From positions 1 through 64,000 of the forward strand of contig JAAYDC010000016.1 of assembly GCA_012729455.1 (NCBI GenBank): a DNA stretch of 64,000 bases. The letters run 5' to 3'. Shown here one piece after another: positions 52,026 through 61,499 of the stretch; the stretch's first letter is position 1, and each line of letters begins with the position of its first letter. This DNA is from Chloroflexota bacterium. GTDB lineage: Bacteria > Chloroflexota > Anaerolineae > UBA1429. A program made the translations under genes and the position numbers. The notes under the pieces were generated by a model. The model was given only the letters and a program-made list of their open reading frames with translations. It searched no databases and was not told where the DNA came from.

Positions 52026-52358
52026 TTATGAGCGGCTGTTATCTACTGAAGTAGGCGATGCCTTGTTATTGGGCTTGTGACCCATTGTCAGAAAATAGAG
52101 CGCCCCTTTGAGAGCCCCCTTGGAGACACTGTTGATCTTGACCAGCGGATTCACCACTGTGTCGGTGACAATCGTCGCCGTGCCTTTGACCGTCTTGGTC
52201 GTATCCTTGATAGAAGTGAGGACTGGCGTGACTTCGTTGCGCAGAATCAAAATCAGTTCGCGGATGCGCGCGAGGGTCACGATCAACAGAATGCCGATGA
52301 TAATCGAGACCACCGCCAACAGGACGATGGCAATATCTCGGACGATCTCTAACCACAT
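52026..52358 (-). CDS. DUF948-like single-pass membrane protein
   Basis: A 110-residue protein with one N-terminal membrane helix (DIAIVLLAVVSIIIGILLIV, residues 8-27) followed by a heptad-rich helical region (IRELILILRNEVTPVLTSIK, then DTTKTVKGTATIVTDTVV), as in DUF948 proteins of Gram-positive-type envelopes. The C-terminus is short and polar. It is followed by the YtxH-like gene, a pairing often seen with DUF948. The function is unknown. Confidence 0.75.
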   Translation of the reverse strand: MWLEIVRDIAIVLLAVVSIIIGILLIVTLARIRELILILRNEVTPVLTSIKDTTKTVKGTATIVTDTVVNPLVKINSVSKGALKGALYFLTMGHKPNNKASPTSVDNSRS

Positions 52359-52459
52359 ATCTGTTTCCCCTCAGCTACCACTCTGCTGCAGATGTTCACG
52401 ACTCGAGTTTATCATATCTGACAAGCAGACGCAAGAATCGTTTTGAATCGAGACGCCGC

Positions 52460-52852
52460 CTAAAAAGAGGTGCAAAAGGGCACCGTTGGATGCTTGGTGC
52501 AATAGTCGCGCAGGGCAGCGTTGATGGCGGATGCCGCCATTATGGCACAGTGGAACTTGGCTTCGGGCAGCCCGCCCAGCTCTTCAGAGACCTCTTCACC
52601 CGTCAGGCGTGAGGCTTCTTCCAGGGTGCGGCCTTTGATCATCTCGGAAGCCATCGAGCTGGAGGCGATCGCAGCGGCGCAGCCAAAGGCGCGGTAGCGG
52701 ATATCGCTGATTCGCTCATCTGTCACCCGCAAAAAGAGCTCCATCTGGTCGCCGCAGCCGGGGCTGGTAACGCGTGCATAGCCATCCGGGTTATCCAGCG
52801 TGCCGATGTTACGCGGGTTGGTAAAGTGATCCAGCAGCACAGGCGAATACAT
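52460..52852 (-). CDS. Iron-sulfur cluster scaffold, NifU/IscU type
   Basis: A 130-residue scaffold on which [2Fe-2S]/[4Fe-4S] clusters form. The three ligand Cys are in SPGCGDQ (about residue 33, with the conserved Asp), FGCAAAIASSSM (about 57), and FHCAIMAASAI (about 101). It ends shortly after the last helix with CTKHPTVPFCTSF, which adds two further Cys. The C-terminal Nfu domain of full NifU is absent. It follows nifS by 8 bp; together with the Rrf2 regulator and cysE these make one operon for Cys supply and Fe-S assembly, needed by the many Fe-S proteins encoded in this window. Confidence 0.93.
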   Translation of the reverse strand: MYSPVLLDHFTNPRNIGTLDNPDGYARVTSPGCGDQMELFLRVTDERISDIRYRAFGCAAAIASSSMASEMIKGRTLEEASRLTGEEVSEELGGLPEAKFHCAIMAASAINAALRDYCTKHPTVPFCTSF

Positions 52853-52860
52853 AGCGCCTC

Positions 52861-54063
52861 CTACCAGGCCGGGGCGCTGAGCGCCACCGTTCCATCAGAA
52901 TTGTAGTAGGGTGAAAGAGCCCGCAACGACGCGATGATCGGCGGGAGCTCGCGCAGCACGTGCTCGACATCCTCGGGCGTGTTCTCGCGCCCCAGGCTGA
53001 GCCGCAGGCTGCCGCGCGAGAGGGGATACGTGTAACCGAGCGCTGCGAGCACCGGCGATGGCCCCTCATCGCCCGACGAGCAGGCTGAGCCGCTCGAGGC
53101 GGCAATGCCGGCCATATCCAGCTTGAGCACCACACCTTCGCCCTCAACGCCGTTGAACAAAAAGCTGGTGTGGCTGGCCAAGCGCTCGGTGGTGCTGCCC
53201 GTCAGCACGGCATCGGGGATGGAGTTGAGCACCCCCTGAATCAGGTCGTCACGCAGAGCCGTCAGACGCAGCACTTCTGCAGGGCGCGCGGATTCGGCCA
53301 GCTCGAGGGCACGCGCCAGGCCGATGATCAGAGCGGTGTTCTCGGTACCGGCGCGCATGCCGCGCTCCTGTCCGCCGCCGGTTTGGGTCGGCACGAGTTT
53401 GGTGCCGGTGCGCACATACAGCACCCCTACTCCTTTGGGAGCGTAGAACTTGTGGCCGGAAATGGCCATCAGGTCGACTCCCAGCGTGTCGACATTCAGC
53501 GGCAGGAGGCCAGGCGCCTGCACGGCATCGGTGTGGAAGGGAATCTGGTGCTGACGGGCGATTTTGGCGATCTTGTTGATCGGCTCGACCGTGCCGACCT
53601 CGTTGTTGGCATACATGATACTGATCAGCGCAGTGCGCTCGGTGATGGCGCGCCCAACGGCGTCCGGGTCGACCAGGCCCTCACGATCAACCGGTAGGTA
53701 GGTAACCTCGCAGCCAAAGACCTCTTCAAGCTGCTTGCAGGTATGACTGACAGCGTGGTGTTCGACCTGGCTGGTGATGATGTGGTTGCGTGCATCGCGT
53801 TGCGCCCACACTGCGCCTCGGATGGCCATGTTATCGCTCTCGGTACCGCAGCTGGTAAAGAATATTTCCTTGGGGCGCGCTCCCAGCACCTCGGCGATGC
53901 GTCTACGCGCTTCGTCCAGCGCCTGGCGCACCGTCGCACCCGCCTGATACAGGCTGGAGGGGTTGCCGTAGCGCTCGCCAAAGTAGGGCAGCATCGCTTC
54001 CAGCACCCGCGGGTCGGTGGCGGTGGTGGCGGAATGATCCAGATACGTGCTCGGTTTGCTCAT
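52861..54063 (-). CDS. Cysteine desulfurase, NifS/IscS type
   Basis: PLP enzyme that takes sulfur from cysteine for Fe-S clusters. The 400 residues start YLDHSATTATDPRVLEAM. The PLP Lys lies in MAISGHKFYAPKGVGVLY (about residue 206), the cofactor His in QVEHHAVSHTC, and the active-site Cys loop is SGSACSSGDEGPSPVL (about residue 326). The loop length is that of IscS/NifS (class I). It overlaps cysE by 1 bp and precedes nifU, so sulfur donor and scaffold are co-expressed. Confidence 0.95.
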   Translation of the reverse strand: MSKPSTYLDHSATTATDPRVLEAMLPYFGERYGNPSSLYQAGATVRQALDEARRRIAEVLGARPKEIFFTSCGTESDNMAIRGAVWAQRDARNHIITSQVEHHAVSHTCKQLEEVFGCEVTYLPVDREGLVDPDAVGRAITERTALISIMYANNEVGTVEPINKIAKIARQHQIPFHTDAVQAPGLLPLNVDTLGVDLMAISGHKFYAPKGVGVLYVRTGTKLVPTQTGGGQERGMRAGTENTALIIGLARALELAESARPAEVLRLTALRDDLIQGVLNSIPDAVLTGSTTERLASHTSFLFNGVEGEGVVLKLDMAGIAASSGSACSSGDEGPSPVLAALGYTYPLSRGSLRLSLGRENTPEDVEHVLRELPPIIASLRALSPYYNSDGTVALSAPAW

Positions 54064-54752
54064 CAGCGCTCTCCTGCCGGAATGGGCTCGGATTCACGCT
54101 CGGTCTCAAGGGGGTTAACCGTCATATTCAGGTGCTTTTCGATCAGGCGCAGGCGCTGATCGAGTGCGGCACAAGCCTCAGCGGTCGGGTCGGGCAGGCG
54201 GTCGTGCTGCAGGGCAACCGAGGGCTTGAGCTCGACACGCGGCCCACGCACAACCCGCGCAGGCACGCCTACAGCCGTTGAATTCGCCGGCACGGGCTTG
54301 AGCACTACTGCGCCAGACCCGATACGCGCGTTATCGCCAATCTCCAGCGGCCCCAGGATGACGGCGTTGCTGCCGATGATCACGCACTTGCCGACTGTCG
54401 GGTGGCGTTTGCCCTTATCCAGCGAGATACCACCCAGCACGGCGCCTTTGTAGATCAGCACATCGTCGCCCACTTCGGCGGTCTCGCCGATCACCACGCC
54501 CATACCATGATCGATAAATACCCTGCGGCCGAGTTTGGCCCCCGGGTGAATCTCGATGCCCGTACGAAAACGCGTCACGTGCGAAATATAGCGCGCCAGC
54601 CACCGGAATCCGTGGTGCCATAGCCAACTGGCAATGCGGTGCCACCAGATCGCCTTCAGCCCGGGATAACAGGTGACCACTTCCCACCAGTTGCGCGCGG
54701 CGGGATCCATCATCATGACGTTTTCGATATCTTCACGGATGCGACTTAGCAT
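54063..54752 (-). CDS. cysE: Serine O-acetyltransferase
   Basis: Acetylates serine with acetyl-CoA, the committed step of cysteine synthesis. The 229-residue protein has the CysE N-terminal helices (RIREDIENVMMMDPAARNWW) and a left-handed beta helix with the catalytic FIDHGMGVVIGETAEVGDDV (about residues 93-112) and a Pro-rich C-terminal cap. The 45-residue tail is longer than in minimal CysE and ends in an acidic segment. It lies between an Rrf2 regulator (7-bp overlap) and nifS, so cysteine supply is coupled to its use in Fe-S assembly. Confidence 0.94.
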   Translation of the reverse strand: MLSRIREDIENVMMMDPAARNWWEVVTCYPGLKAIWWHRIASWLWHHGFRWLARYISHVTRFRTGIEIHPGAKLGRRVFIDHGMGVVIGETAEVGDDVLIYKGAVLGGISLDKGKRHPTVGKCVIIGSNAVILGPLEIGDNARIGSGAVVLKPVPANSTAVGVPARVVRGPRVELKPSVALQHDRLPDPTAEACAALDQRLRLIEKHLNMTVNPLETERESEPIPAGER

Positions 54753-55183
54753 ATAGCAGGTTCCTCGCGGTTCTGATCGAGATCGCTAATGATAGCCGCC
54801 AGGGTCTGTCGGTCGAGCGCCTGTTCAAGATGGCTGGAGATGACTTGCAGTACCTGATGCGCGGCACAGCCCACCTCATGGCAGCGCGCCTGTCCGCGTT
54901 CGGGGGCACAGTCGATCAGCATAACGGGGTTTTCGACGGCGCGCATGATGTCGGCGATCGAGATATCCTCTGGCGGGCGCGCCAAATAATAGCCGCCGCG
55001 AGCGCCGCGCACACTCACCACCAGGCCTGCTTTGCGCAGGTCGGTGGCAACTCGCTCGAGGTAAGGCAATGGCAGGCCTTCGGTGGCTGCCACGGCCGTC
55101 AGAGAGATCGGCCCTTGCCCATAACGGCGCGCCAGCTCTGCCATGGCGCGTAATGCAGTTCGTTCTTTGGCAGAAAGCCGCAT
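54746..55183 (-). CDS. Rrf2-family regulator, IscR/CymR-like
   Basis: A 145-residue regulator with the Rrf2 winged helix: ALRAMAELARRYGQGPISLT, PLPYLERVATDLRKAGLV, and SVRGARGGYYLARPPEDISI (wing). Three Cys in CAPERGQARCHEVGC (about residues 96-110) are placed like the [2Fe-2S] ligands of IscR, though the spacing differs (C-x8-C-x4-C). It heads the cysE-nifS-nifU operon. A perfect 20-bp palindrome directly downstream of the promoter -10 box is its probable operator, so it should repress its own operon when cysteine or Fe-S status is sufficient. Confidence 0.9.
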   Translation of the reverse strand: MRLSAKERTALRAMAELARRYGQGPISLTAVAATEGLPLPYLERVATDLRKAGLVVSVRGARGGYYLARPPEDISIADIMRAVENPVMLIDCAPERGQARCHEVGCAAHQVLQVISSHLEQALDRQTLAAIISDLDQNREEPAIC

Positions 55184-55193
55184 AGCGGTTTAA

Positions 55194-55213
55194 TCCTGAT
55201 TTTAAAATCAGGA
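55194..55213. promoter_or_regulatory. 20-bp perfect palindrome, probable Rrf2 operator
   Basis: TCCTGATTTTAAAATCAGGA is its own reverse complement. It covers the predicted transcription start of the Rrf2-cysE-nifS-nifU operon, 4-23 bp after the -10 box, a position suited to repression. Confidence 0.85.
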
Positions 55214-55216
55214 ATT

Positions 55217-55244
55217 ATTATAAAGAGGCGTAATCGCCTGTCAA
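55217..55244 (-). promoter_or_regulatory. Promoter of the Rrf2-cysE-nifS-nifU operon
   Basis: Minus-strand TTGACA (55244-55239), 16 nt, TATAAT (55222-55217). Both boxes are perfect, as expected for a strong promoter kept in check by a repressor. Confidence 0.88.
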
Positions 55245-55271
55245 AAATTTATGCCTCGAGCAACGTCTGAT

Positions 55272-55300
55272 TTGCAGCCGACCCTCTTTCGGCTTACTAT
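55272..55300 (+). promoter_or_regulatory. Promoter of the ADP-forming acyl-CoA synthetase gene
   Basis: TTGCAG (55272-55277), 17 nt, TACTAT (55295-55300), about 37 nt before the ATG. Confidence 0.6.
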
Positions 55301-55337
55301 ATCTTGAGTATTCTTCTCAGGACAAGGAGGTTTTTAT

Positions 55338-57425
55338 ATGCTTGACATGTTTTTCAAGCCCAGTTCGGTTGCCGTCATTGGGGCTTCTGAAAACCCCAAA
55401 AAGCTGGGCAACCAGATCATGGTAAACATTATCGACGGGTACAAGGGCGAAATCTATCCGATCAATCCAACCTCCAAAGAGATCCTCGGCCATAAATGCT
55501 ATCCCTCGATCCTGGATGTGCCCGGTGAGGTCGAACAGGCCATCATCGTTGTGCCGGCAGCCGCCTCGGTGGTGGTTATGGAACAGTGCGGACAAAAGGG
55601 CGTCAAGGGTGTGATCGTGATCACCGCCGGGTTCCGTGAAGCCGGTGAAGAAGGCAAAAAGCTCGAAGACCAGCTGCTCGAGATCGCTAAAAAGTATGGC
55701 ATGCGTGTGGTGGGGCCCAACTGCCTGGGCCTGATCGACATGTGGACGCCGGTCAACTCATCATTCGCCAATAACTCTACGCCTGCTGGGCCGATTGCCT
55801 TTACTTCGCAATCGGGGGCGCTGGGTGCTGCCGTGCTCGACTATGCGCTCACGGCTAAAATCGACTTTTCGCACTTTGTGAGCCTTGGCAACAAGGCCGA
55901 TGTGGATGAGGTGTCTCTCTTTGAGGCCTGGGCCGACAATCCGAACACCAAAGTGATTATGGCATACATCGAAGGCCTGCGAAACGGCCCGGCTTTTATC
56001 AAAGCCGCACGCGAAACCGCCGCCAAGAAACCGATCATTGCCGTAAAATCCGGCCGCACCGCCTCCGGCTCCAAGGCCGTGTCGTCGCACACCGGCAGCC
56101 TGGCCGGCTCGGACGCCGCCTACGACGCCGCATTCGCCCAGTCGGGCGTGCTGCGCGCCAGCTCGGTGCAGGAACTGTTCGACTATGGCATCGCCTTTGC
56201 CTACCAGCCCCTCATTCAGGGCAACCGCATCTGCATCGTGACCAATGCGGGCGGCCCTGGCGTGATGGCCACTGATGCGCTCGAGCCCAACGGCCTGGTT
56301 CTGGCTAACCTCGATCAATCCACTGTGGATGCCCTTGCGCCGGTACTGCCGGCAGCCGCCAACATCCACAACCCGGTGGATGTGCTGGGTGACGCGGATG
56401 CCAAACGTTATGGCATCGCTCTGGATATTGTCCTCAAAGACCCCAACATCGATGGTATCATCGTCATTCTGACGCCGCAGTCATCCACCGAAGTTAAAGA
56501 GACCGCCGAGATCGTAATCGAGCGCAGCAAGTCGGCCAACAAGCCGATCGTGGCCTGTTTCATCGGCGGTGAAGTGACCTCGCAGGGCGTCGAAGCGTTG
56601 ACCACCGCGCATGTGCCGACCTATCCCTTCCCCGAGCGCGCTATTGCCGCGCTGGGAGCGATGTATCGCTACTATAGCTGGCTGAACGAGCCCCAGAGCA
56701 AGGTCGAAAGCTTTGCGGTTGACAAGGCAGCCGTGGCTGACTTGTTTGCCAAGATCCGCGCCGACGGCCGCAACACTATCGGTGACTCAGAAGCTCAGGC
56801 GATCCTGAAGGCTTATGGCATCACGACGCCGCGCTCAAGCGTGGCCGCCACGACCGAAGAAGCTGTCAAGTACTGCGAAGAGATTGGCTACCCGGTGGTG
56901 ATGAAGATCGCCTCGCCGGATATCCTGCACAAGTCGGACGTGGGCGGCCTCAAGGTAGGCATCAAGAACGCCGACGAAGTGCGCGAATGGTTCAAGACGA
57001 TCATCGACCGCGCCAAGGCAGCCATGCCCAACGCCACTATTTGGGGCGTACAGATCCAGGAAATGGTGCAGGGCGCGAGAGAGATCATCATCGGCATGAA
57101 CAACGACCCGCAATTTGGCCCCCTGATCATGTTCGGCTTGGGCGGCATCTATGTTGAGGTGTTAAAGGACGTCACCTTCCGCGTGGCGCCCATGACGCGC
57201 CTGCAGGCCCAGCAGATGATCCAGTCGATCCGTTCGTACAAGCTGCTCACCGGCGTACGCGGCCAGGCCGCCGCTGACATCGACGCTGCCACCGAAGTGG
57301 TGCTCAAGGTATCGCAGCTGGTCACTGACTTTCCCGAGATCGCCGAGCTGGACATTAACCCGCTCCTGGTGCGCGAACAGGGCAAGGGCGCCGTGGCTGT
57401 CGATATGCGTTTGATCTTGAAATAA
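55338..57425 (+). CDS. ADP-forming acetyl/acyl-CoA synthetase, fused alpha-beta
   Basis: Converts acyl-CoA, ADP and phosphate to the acid, ATP and CoA. The 695 residues contain a CoA-binding domain (SSVAVIGASENPKKLGN, residues 9-25), two ligase-CoA domains with the phosphorylated His251 in SSHTGSLAGSDAAY, and a C-terminal ATP-grasp domain from about residue 485 (VVMKIASPDILHKSDVGG). AAGGAGG lies 8 nt before the ATG. In an organism with the Wood-Ljungdahl genes seen here, it offers a one-enzyme route from acetyl-CoA to acetate with ATP gain. The real acyl group is not fixed by sequence. Enolase follows 10 bp later. Confidence 0.93.
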   Translation: MLDMFFKPSSVAVIGASENPKKLGNQIMVNIIDGYKGEIYPINPTSKEILGHKCYPSILDVPGEVEQAIIVVPAAASVVVMEQCGQKGVKGVIVITAGFREAGEEGKKLEDQLLEIAKKYGMRVVGPNCLGLIDMWTPVNSSFANNSTPAGPIAFTSQSGALGAAVLDYALTAKIDFSHFVSLGNKADVDEVSLFEAWADNPNTKVIMAYIEGLRNGPAFIKAARETAAKKPIIAVKSGRTASGSKAVSSHTGSLAGSDAAYDAAFAQSGVLRASSVQELFDYGIAFAYQPLIQGNRICIVTNAGGPGVMATDALEPNGLVLANLDQSTVDALAPVLPAAANIHNPVDVLGDADAKRYGIALDIVLKDPNIDGIIVILTPQSSTEVKETAEIVIERSKSANKPIVACFIGGEVTSQGVEALTTAHVPTYPFPERAIAALGAMYRYYSWLNEPQSKVESFAVDKAAVADLFAKIRADGRNTIGDSEAQAILKAYGITTPRSSVAATTEEAVKYCEEIGYPVVMKIASPDILHKSDVGGLKVGIKNADEVREWFKTIIDRAKAAMPNATIWGVQIQEMVQGAREIIIGMNNDPQFGPLIMFGLGGIYVEVLKDVTFRVAPMTRLQAQQMIQSIRSYKLLTGVRGQAAADIDAATEVVLKVSQLVTDFPEIAELDINPLLVREQGKGAVAVDMRLILK

Positions 57426-57435
57426 GGAGCGATAG

Positions 57436-58719
<1,284 letters not shown>

Positions 58720-58730
58720 CGAGGACTCGC

Positions 58731-58763
58731 AAGAGGGGAGATTACCTCTCCCCTCTTTTTTTT
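58731..58763 (+). terminator. Terminator of eno
   Basis: AAGAGGGGAGA (58731-58741), loop TTACC, TCTCCCCTCTT (58747-58757), and a T-run to 58763. A perfect 11-bp stem. Confidence 0.92.
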
Positions 58764-58773
58764 ACGAGGTAAG

Positions 58774-61011
58774 ATGATTGCTCAAATTGCGCTGTGGTGG
58801 CTCGCCTCCAGCCTGCTCGGTTGGCTGGCCTGGCCGCTATGCGCCCTGATGTTTCGCCAGAGCCGTCTGCGCGGTTGGGCCGTGAGCCGCATTGCGGGCC
58901 TGCTGCTGGTAGGGTGGGTCGCCTGGCTTGTCAGCGTGCTGCGGATCGCACCGCATGCAGCGAGCCTTACACTGGCCCTCACAGGCATGCTGGCATTCGG
59001 CGGGATATTGGCCGCCTGGCGCAACCGTGACGATCTGCGCCAAGTCATTCAGCACGAGTGGCGTTTTATACTGTTCTTAGAAGTATTATACATATTAGTA
59101 TTTTCTGCTGCGTCTTATTACAAGGCGCATACTCCCGATCTGGTCGCTACCGAACAGCTGATGGATCTGATGATCCTGCGCAGCTTGCTGCGTTCTCCGC
59201 AGATGCCTCCGCCAGATAGCTGGTTGGCGGGCTACAACATCAACTATTACTATGGCGGCTATGTACTGGGCGCTCAACTGTCTCATCTGACGGGCACTCC
59301 AGCTCCGGTGGCCTATAATGCCGGGATCGCCAGCGTCTATTCCAGCGCGTTCATCGGTATCTGCGGCCTGATCTATGAGCTTCTGGGCGTTCGCGACATC
59401 AGCCGACGCCTATGGCGCTGCCTGATACCGCTCGCGGGGGCCGGCGCGGTCATGGTAGCCAGCAACTTGGCCGGCACCCTGTTGGCGCTCGAACACCTGC
59501 AGGGACTGCCGGTCGGCAGCTGGCTGCGCGCACTGGGCGGTAACCCGTCTGCTGTGAGCTCCCCCTGGTGGTGGTGGGCCGGTCGCCCCTTTAGCGATAT
59601 CAACCTGTTTGGACGTCTCCCCGAGGTGATCAGCGAGTTCCCCGCCTACAGCCTGCTGGTGAGCGATCTGCACCCGCATTTTATGGCACTGCCGGTCGTC
59701 ATCCTGACCCTGACCATTGCCGTCGAGCTCTATTGTGTAGCACATACCAAGTCGTGGTGGCACATCCCACTGGCCTGGGCGGCGCCACTGGCGGTTGGGG
59801 CACTGGGTTGGATCAACAGCTGGGATATGCCTGTCTTTGGCACTTTGATGTGGGCTGGATATGTGCTGGGACGCGCGCACCTGCTGTGGCGGCGGCGTGT
59901 GCTGGAGGCCGCCAGCCTGGGCGCCTATCTACTGGCAGCGAGTATGGTTTCGTTCTTGCCCTTTTATCTGCAGCTCGAGAGCCCCCTAGGCAGGATCGCT
60001 GCTCAGTACTATGTGCGTACCAGCACGCCCGAGCTGCTGCTCTCAAGCGGTATCTGGCTGGTGCCCTGCCTGCTGGTACTGGCTCGCAAGGTCCGCTGGG
60101 ATCGGCGTCTGTACCTTACCTGGGGAGCAATCGTCGCCTGCGGCATGCTGCTGAGCCTCGTGTTTGGTTCACCAGACCGCGTCCTGCTGGGAGCCGTCAC
60201 GTCCCTGCTGCAGGGCTGGGGCAGCGGATTGCTGCTCACCCTTGTTTGTGCGCTGACGATCCGCCTGCTGACAGATCCTGTAACCACCGAACGCCCAGAG
60301 CATCGCCTTCTGACCTTGTTCACGCTCGCGGGCACCGCCCTGCTGTATATCTGCGAGCTGGTGTATCTGCGCGACATCTTTAACACGCGCATGAACACGC
60401 TCTTTAAACTTTCGTATCAGGCATGGCTGTTGCTGGCCCTGGCTGCTATCGGGTGGATAGCCGGCTGGTTGAGTGCAGCACGCGTGCGCACCTGGATGCG
60501 CGCTTTGCTGGTCGTAGGAGCGCTTCTGGCGTGCCTGTATCTGCCTGTGGCGGCTTTTGATCTCAGCCGCGATGCCAGCTTACCCCTCACACTGGACGGC
60601 ACACGCGCCTATTCGGCCGACGAGCGTGCTGCTGCGGACTGGCTGGCCGCGAACGCCCTGCCCGGAGAGTACCTGATGGAGGCCGCCGGCCCCGATTACA
60701 GCGCTGCCAACCGCCTCTCCGCCCTGAGCGGTGTGCCAACCCTGCTGGGCTGGCCAGGGCACGAGCGTCAGTGGCGCGCAGATGCCGGCATCGTCGTGCG
60801 GCGTGAGACTCTGGCGCAGGGGCTCTACCAGCGCGCCTCTGTAGAAGAGCTCCGCACCCAAAGCGAGGCGTATCAGATACGCTATATAGTGCTGGGGGAG
60901 CACGAAATCCGCCGTTATGGGCTCAGCCCGGAGCGGATCGCGTGGTTCGCGGAGCACTTAAAACTGGTGTTCGAGGGTGACGAGCTGCGGATTTATCGAA
61001 TGCCCAAGTAA
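58774..61011 (+). CDS. DUF2298 'YYY' polytopic membrane protein
   Basis: A 745-residue membrane protein with about 13-15 hydrophobic segments and a short extracytoplasmic C-terminal domain (about residues 610-745, starting DGTRAYSADERAAADWL). The signature NINYYYGGYVLGAQLSHLTG near residue 152 defines the Chloroflexi/archaeal YYY domain (DUF2298). The topology resembles GT-C glycosyltransferases and oligosaccharyl transferases; a role in transfer of sugars from a lipid carrier is possible but unproven. GAGG lies before ATG 58774. It lies alone between the eno terminator and a terminator shared with rpsT. Confidence 0.88.
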   Translation: MIAQIALWWLASSLLGWLAWPLCALMFRQSRLRGWAVSRIAGLLLVGWVAWLVSVLRIAPHAASLTLALTGMLAFGGILAAWRNRDDLRQVIQHEWRFILFLEVLYILVFSAASYYKAHTPDLVATEQLMDLMILRSLLRSPQMPPPDSWLAGYNINYYYGGYVLGAQLSHLTGTPAPVAYNAGIASVYSSAFIGICGLIYELLGVRDISRRLWRCLIPLAGAGAVMVASNLAGTLLALEHLQGLPVGSWLRALGGNPSAVSSPWWWWAGRPFSDINLFGRLPEVISEFPAYSLLVSDLHPHFMALPVVILTLTIAVELYCVAHTKSWWHIPLAWAAPLAVGALGWINSWDMPVFGTLMWAGYVLGRAHLLWRRRVLEAASLGAYLLAASMVSFLPFYLQLESPLGRIAAQYYVRTSTPELLLSSGIWLVPCLLVLARKVRWDRRLYLTWGAIVACGMLLSLVFGSPDRVLLGAVTSLLQGWGSGLLLTLVCALTIRLLTDPVTTERPEHRLLTLFTLAGTALLYICELVYLRDIFNTRMNTLFKLSYQAWLLLALAAIGWIAGWLSAARVRTWMRALLVVGALLACLYLPVAAFDLSRDASLPLTLDGTRAYSADERAAADWLAANALPGEYLMEAAGPDYSAANRLSALSGVPTLLGWPGHERQWRADAGIVVRRETLAQGLYQRASVEELRTQSEAYQIRYIVLGEHEIRRYGLSPERIAWFAEHLKLVFEGDELRIYRMPK

Positions 61012-61016
61012 CACAA

Positions 61017-61046
61017 AAGACACCGCCATCCACACTACGGTGTCTT
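61017..61046. terminator. Bidirectional terminator between the DUF2298 and rpsT genes
   Basis: AAGACACCG (61017-61025) pairs with CGGTGTCTT (61038-61046) over a 12-nt loop. It serves convergent genes: the plus-strand stop at 61011 and the minus-strand stop at 61062. Confidence 0.75.
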
Positions 61047-61061
61047 GAGAGGATCGTCAGT

Positions 61062-61334
61062 TCAGACGGAGCGAACGAGGGTTGCCAAACGCTTGGCCAG
61101 GCGCGCCTTGCGGCGGTCGGCATTGCGAGTGTGCAGGGTTCCCTTTTGCGCGGCACGATCGAGCTGGCTCATCGCCTGACGTACGGCTTCAGTGGCGCTT
61201 TCGGCGTCCCCGCTGGCCAGCGACTCGTTGGCTTTCTTGACAAAAGTACGCGCCTTGGTGCGCACCATGCGGTTACGCAGGCGGCGCTTGGCATTCTGGC
61301 GCATACGCTTCTTGGCAGAGGTGATATTTGGCAA
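61062..61334 (-). CDS. rpsT: 30S ribosomal protein S20
   Basis: A 90-residue, highly basic helical protein that binds 16S rRNA early in assembly. The sequence PNITSAKKRMRQNAKRRLRN and the rest (RTKARTFVKKANE, LDRAAQKGTLHTRNADRRKA) are typical of S20. The start is TTG 61334 with a perfect AGGAGG 6 nt upstream; an earlier in-frame ATG (61355) lies before the SD and is not used. E. coli rpsT also starts with UUG, a feature linked to its autogenous control, so a weak start may be a conserved regulatory device. The terminator at 61017-61046 follows. Confidence 0.95.
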   Translation of the reverse strand: MPNITSAKKRMRQNAKRRLRNRMVRTKARTFVKKANESLASGDAESATEAVRQAMSQLDRAAQKGTLHTRNADRRKARLAKRLATLVRSV

Positions 61335-61355
61335 CTGAATCCTCCTGGAACTCAA

Positions 61356-61499
61356 TTCAAGAGGGCAAGTCTATCACAAGCACGCGTTTCTGTCCAATCG
61401 CGGCTGCTCCGGCTGTATTTGAAGCATCTGCGGTGACAGCTTACAATAACTGGCGATCGAATGGTGTAAAATTGTTACACGTGAAACATTGAGGAAGAC
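61356..61499. promoter_or_regulatory. Divergent regulatory region with promoter and parS-like site
   Basis: No gene. On the plus strand, TTGAAG (61419-61424), 17 nt, TACAAT (61442-61447) is a good promoter for the methyltransferase gene. A parS-like 16-mer follows at 61473-61488. No DnaA box of the TTATCCACA type was found here. Confidence 0.65.
61473..61488. other. parS-like ParB binding site
   Basis: TGTTACACGTGAAACA differs from the widely conserved bacterial parS TGTTTCACGTGAAACA at one base (T to A at position 5). dnaN and recF start about 1 and 2.1 kb downstream, an origin-proximal setting where parS sites cluster. Confidence 0.75.
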
